Shown here: in pieces, positions 58,880 to 64,000 of the stretch
Position numbering within the stretch: position 1 is the first letter of the stretch
How the letters are laid out: every line of letters begins with the position of its first letter
Assembly: GCA_029204225.1 (NCBI GenBank)
Contig: CM055109.1
Coordinates: 2,456,938-2,520,937, forward strand
Source of the DNA: Diphasiastrum complanatum
Taxonomy: Eukaryota; Streptophyta; Lycopodiopsida; Lycopodiales; Lycopodiaceae
DNA length: 64,000 nucleotides
Reading direction: 5' to 3'
The notes under the pieces: generated by a model
The model's input: only the letters and a program-made list of their open reading frames with translations
What the model was told of the DNA's origin: nothing
Database searches by the model: none
Translations under genes and position numbers: made by a program

Positions 58880-59600
58880 TATCTGTCGCGACTTGTGGTT
58901 CTGAATGTTCCTTGCATGAACGTGAATGGCTTAGGCTCTTGGGAAACAGGCTCTAACCTGTCGGCTGAGTTGGATGAGTTGGTCGGCTGAGTTGGATGGC
59001 TTGCTTGAGTGGAAATTACAGGTTATGGATGTCCAGTCTGGCGTGGCGCCAGGTTGACTTCCAGCGCTCATGACGAAGCTTTGAGTTGGTTAAGTCTGAT
59101 GTAAGTCGGACGACTTGCTTGGAATGGATGCTACTCATTTGTAACAAAGCCTCGAGTTGGCTAAGTTTGATATATGTCGGGCGGCTTGCTTGGAGGGAAG
59201 TGTAGCAGCGGTATGTTGTCGGGACCATTTGGTCCACGAATTGGTTGTTTCCATATATGTCGCGGCTTGTGGTTCTGAGTGTTCCTTGCATGAACGTGAA
59301 TGGGTTAAGCTCTTGGGGAACGGGCTCTAACTTGTCAGCTGAGTTGGATTGCTTGCTTGGGTGGTTTATGGCTGTCCAGTCTGGCGTGGTGCCAGGTTGG
59401 CTTCCAACGCTCGTGACGAAGCTTTCAGTTGGAAAAGTCTGATGTAAGTCAGACCGCTTGCTTGGACTGGATGTTACTCGTTTGTAACGAAGCTTCGAGT
59501 TGGTTAAGTTTGATGTATGTCGGGCGACTTGCTTGGAGAGAAGTCACCCACATCAGGACCCCCTATCTGGCATGGCGCCAGGTTGGATCTCAATGTTGGT
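58880..59600 (+). repeat. Imperfect ~345-375-bp tandem repeat
   Basis: TGTTCCTTGCATGAACGTGA occurs at 58906 and 59280 (374 bp), CAGTCTGGCGTGG at 59034 and 59377 (343 bp), CTGATGTAAGTC near 59097 and 59440. The difference comes from an extra GAGTTGGTCGGCT piece in unit 1. A third partial unit (TCTGGCATGGCGCCAGG) is at 59564. The units are GC-richer than the neighbourhood. The field ends just before a PBS at 59741, so it may be the U3 of an LTR. Confidence 0.8.
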
Positions 59601-59740
59601 TTCCGAACTTCAAGTTGGTTAGTCTGATCGTTGTTGGTGAGTTGGTTGCTTGTATGTCAAGTGGGTTTGGACGGCAAGAGTTGAAGGCTGGGAAGCTAAG
59701 TCGTGGTTCCCGGCTCCCTTTGGGATACTTGCGCTACATG

Positions 59741-59753
59741 TGGTATCAGAGCC
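59741..59753 (+). other. Primer binding site-like sequence
   Basis: TGGTATCAGAGCC preceded by GCGCTACATG. It could mark the end of an LTR that includes the tandem repeats to its left. Confidence 0.55.
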
Positions 59754-60563
59754 GACTAGCCGGTCAGCTATGCTGATCTCATGGAAATGGCCATTGTTTG
59801 GGGTTCATCAGGACAACTGTTGTGCAAGGTGCTGCTCACAGTGTAAGCACGGGTGCGTCCATGTTTGGGGTGGTCGGTAGAACGGGGGACTTGATGAGTC
59901 AAGGTGCTGCCCTTGAGGTGTAAGCACGGTCAGTTCTCACGGTTCGGGCCTGGCGCTGTCTGCACGTAGGATAGATGAGGCAGTGTGCTACCATTAGGTT
60001 GATGTAAGCACGGTCTGTGCCTTGTGGGTGCGGGGCGACATATTTGAACTGTATTGTCATGCCCATGATTGGTCTCGGGTAGCGTGTCCACGCTAGGGAC
60101 CGGTAGACCAACAACCTGTAAGTTAATTGTGACTATAATGGAATTGGGACCCTTATGTGTACATGGTCATAATAAATGGTTGTATGCCTAAACACATGGT
60201 GGTGGAGTTGGTATGGGTCTATCAGTGAGTCATTAGGGAACTGGATGACGTGGCCCAGATATGCTGTAGAGGTGTCCAGTGAGGTGTCACAGTACACTAC
60301 TAGTGGTGCATGGGCCTTGGAGGGTATAAGTAAACCTGCTGGGCTCTCACTAGTGTATGCTTGATTTGTGATGAGTAGCTACATGCTACTGGTGTGACTC
60401 CTCTTTCCATGACATTGATTGATCCATAGCTTGGGGGCTAGATCTGTACGATCTAGATTTGGTTGGGTTGGTTTAACCTCCACTAGTTCCCATGTGTTGT
60501 TTCTTTGTATGGTGTGCTTAGGCAAAAATCCTGTTGTGAGGAATTTATATTGGTATCAGAGCC
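59754..60563 (+). repeat. LTR-like region of the right-hand Ty3/gypsy element, with PBS
   Basis: Contains three GTAAGCACGG repeats (59841, 59920, 60004), a TATA box TATAAG at 60325-60330 and ends at the PBS TGGTATCAGAGCC (60551-60563). The gag of a plus-strand gypsy element begins 1.6 kb downstream. The left boundary is not defined. Confidence 0.5.
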
Positions 60564-62190
<1,627 letters not shown>

Positions 62191-63160
62191 ATGGATACTG
62201 ATGAAATTTTGGAGGGGGGTGCTACCGAGATTCACTCGGCATCACCAGGAAGTGATGGGGGAAATACGGAGATTCAGTCGGCCTCATATGGCAGTGATGA
62301 CACCCTAGAATCAGAAATACTGAGGCAAGACAGTTTTAGAACTTCATCAGAGCAATAAACAAAGAGATAAACAAATGCAAAATCTATTGAATCAACTGCA
62401 TGCAATTAACTCTAACAACTTGGGCTACCAACCGGAAATATTTTTTGGCGATAAAAAATTTAAACGTCCGGAAGTTGTTGAAGACTGGATAAACCGTTGG
62501 ACAAGCCATTTTAGCTTGCACAACATCCCAGAGGATAAACGAATATCATCGGCTCTATTGTTTCTGGAAGGTAAAGCCTCTTCTTGGTGGAGGGAACTTT
62601 CCACGAAACCGATGACTTGGGTTGAATTCCTAACGGAATTCCGGAAAGCTTTTGTCACGATAGACGATTCCGAGTTGTATATTCGGTTTATCAACTGCAA
62701 AATGAGCAGCCGAGAACTGGACGGTTATGTCCAAGAGTTCTTGGACTCTTTGGCTAAGGTGCCGCTTTTTATCGTAGTTAGCGCAGTGGCAATTTATTGC
62801 CGGACTGCCAGCTGACTATCAAAATGAATGCAAACAAAATATCCTCAACTCACTAGAGGATGCTATCCGTGTGGCGAAAGCCTATGATAGTACAATTGTT
62901 GCATCACGGAAAAGTGTGCACAGCCAAACGGCCCCAAAACCCAGGCAAGAAAAATCTAACAAGCGTAAGAAGCAGTTTTTTGATGAGTTGGAAGTAGAAG
63001 CGTATCAACAGTCAAAGAAAAAGAAGAATAAGAAGAAATTGGTGGTAAAAGACAAAGCACGGTTGGCGGCGCTTAAACAGAATCTGTGTTTCCTCTTCAA
63101 TAAACCCGGACACCGTGCTAAATAGTGCCCTGAAGGGAAAGCTAAGACGTCAAGTTTCAT
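62191..63160 (+). pseudogene. Ty3/gypsy gag
   Basis: ATG at 62191 begins MDTDEILEGGATEIHSAS, open to a TAA at 62356. A frameshift near 62330 links it to QMQNLLNQLHAINSNN (62372 on), then the capsid domain: WINRWTSHFSLHNIPEDKR, ALLFLEGKASSWWREL, WVEFLTEFRKAF, LDGYVQEFLDSLAKVP. Another frame change near 62800 leads to a Lys-rich tail (SKKKKNKKKLVVKDK) and a zinc knuckle in which the second Cys is Phe (CFLFNKPGHRAK) and a stop replaces the residue before the last Cys (63122). The gag is of the Retrotrans_gag type seen in plant Ty3/gypsy, chromovirus-like. Confidence 0.85.
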
Positions 63161-63741
63161 GACTGTGGATTTTCTAGCAGGTAAATTGGAAGTCAATTTG
63201 TTAAATAATTGTGATTGTACTTGTAACTTTAGTGCACTCTCTTTCAAGCCTAATGAATTGTTTCGTGTGAGAGGCAATATTTGTGCCCACCATGGCCAGT
63301 GATCGCCGTTACGTGGTCCGTCTTGCCTCAGGGTCGGACACTGAGATTTGAGATGTCAAAGTCTCGAACTTACAACTTTGGATGCAGGACTATGTTGAGC
63401 CGTTGGATGTCCATGTCATGAATCTAGACCAGACTGATGTGATTTTGGGCTATGAATGGTTTTTTGGCAAGTCAAACTCTTTAGAAATAGATTTTAAAAA
63501 TCATTCTATGGTATTTAAAGATAAGTTTGATCATATTGTCTCTATTTCTGGAGAGACCGATGTACTTCCATCGCCGATGATTTCCTCGGCTGAATTAATT
63601 GAGAAACTTCATGATTCTGAGTATGAACTCTTTCACTTGCTTTTGAAATCTTGTATGCATTGTGATGTTGGGGATGTGAATGTGTTTTCATGCTTAACAC
63701 CGATAATTCGCATCAGGAACAACAGCTTTTGCAAGATTTAA
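63161..63741 (+). pseudogene. Ty3/gypsy protease remnant
   Basis: Plus strand. RRYVVRLASGSDTEI then LDVHVMNLDQTDVILGYEWF (63390-63470) is the C-terminal half of a gypsy retropepsin (ILGxxWL motif), open from 63382. The D-S/T-G active-site region expected about 60 residues earlier is not visible; the sequence around 63280-63300 (ICAHHGQ, then a stop) suggests it is deleted. The frame runs on as a linker to a stop at 63739, before RT. Confidence 0.75.
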
Positions 63742-64000
63742 AGCAAGATGTTTAGTAAAGTTTTTCTGAAGCAGCTACCTAATGGAACTACCACCCGCTC
63801 GGTCAGTGGATCATAAGATAGATCTTTTGCCCGATAGTTGTCCTATTTTCAGAAAACCATATCATTTAGTCAGAAGGAAGAGGAGGAAGTGGCTAGGCAA
63901 ATCGAGGAGTATCTCAAGATGGGACACATAAGACCAAGTAAATCTCCATGGGGAGCACCTGTCCTTCTTAAGAGTAAGAAAGATGGGAGTTTCCGGCTAT
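63742..64000 (+). pseudogene. Ty3/gypsy reverse transcriptase, start only
   Basis: Plus strand: [18 protein letters not shown] (63785), then [20 protein letters not shown] and [19 protein letters not shown] at the right edge. These are RT motifs I-II of Ty3/gypsy (the [12 protein letters not shown] box). A frame change lies near 63870. The element continues beyond 64000. Confidence 0.85.

Overview
The window is plant nuclear DNA. It contains one recognisable spliced host gene, a single-domain Euonymus-type (EUL, 'R40/ricin-B-like') lectin on the minus strand at 54102-54915, in a low-GC landscape dominated by decayed LTR retrotransposons. Ty1/copia elements with the plant GAG-PR-INT-RT-RH order, Ty3/gypsy elements and initiator-Met-tRNA type primer binding sites (TGGTATCAGAGC) all point to an embryophyte with a large, repeat-rich genome. 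The species cannot be named from sequence alone.

Layout. 1-8.1 kb: minus-strand Ty3/gypsy debris (protease, gag-like ORF with its own TATA box, integrase, RT/RNase H). 8.1-9.2 kb: a copia 3' LTR with its polypurine tract. 9.2-13.7 kb: a plus-strand copia element (Copia-A) with LTR, PBS, leader, gag and pol, lacking most of its RT. 13.7-23 kb: a mosaic of three copia families (B, C, D) in which plus-strand LTR+leader pieces run into minus-strand pol pieces. 23-27.9 kb: Copia-E pol, interrupted by an oppositely oriented Copia-F LTR, then the Copia-E LTR. 27.9-28.8 kb: a solo LTR with TAGAT target-site duplication. 29.2 kb: a small hairpin (MITE-like). 29.9-35.2 kb: Copia-G (LTR, gag, integrase scrap) with a 1019-bp solo LTR (AATTC duplication) inside and several minisatellites. 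35.2-39.6 kb: no recognisable gene. 39.6-41.8 kb: Ty3/gypsy protease/RT carrying a Copia-B solo LTR. 41.9-48.1 kb: an inverted, better preserved copy of the 23-27.8 kb composite, including gag and a 5' LTR. 48.1-49.6 kb: Copia-D LTR and leader. 49.7-50.4 kb: non-LTR reverse transcriptase fragment. 50.4-57 kb: the lectin gene and its flanks. 58.1 kb: copia RT scrap. 58.9-64 kb: LTR-like tandem repeats followed by a plus-strand Ty3/gypsy element (LTR, PBS, leader, gag, protease, start of RT) that runs off the right edge.

Almost every element ORF carries stop codons, frameshifts or deletions, so the transposons look inactive. The features most worth following are: the ~4.7-kb inverted repeat of a composite, deletion-bearing copia element with matched internal breakpoints; the repeated LTR(+)/pol(-) chimeras; a 423-codon minus-strand frame in which integrase runs into ~140 residues of unrelated sequence; the gag-like gene with a TATA box downstream of a gypsy integrase; and the hairpin and palindromic sites. 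No CRISPR, operon, rRNA or tRNA gene was seen. All family assignments come from motif reading by eye; no search was run.
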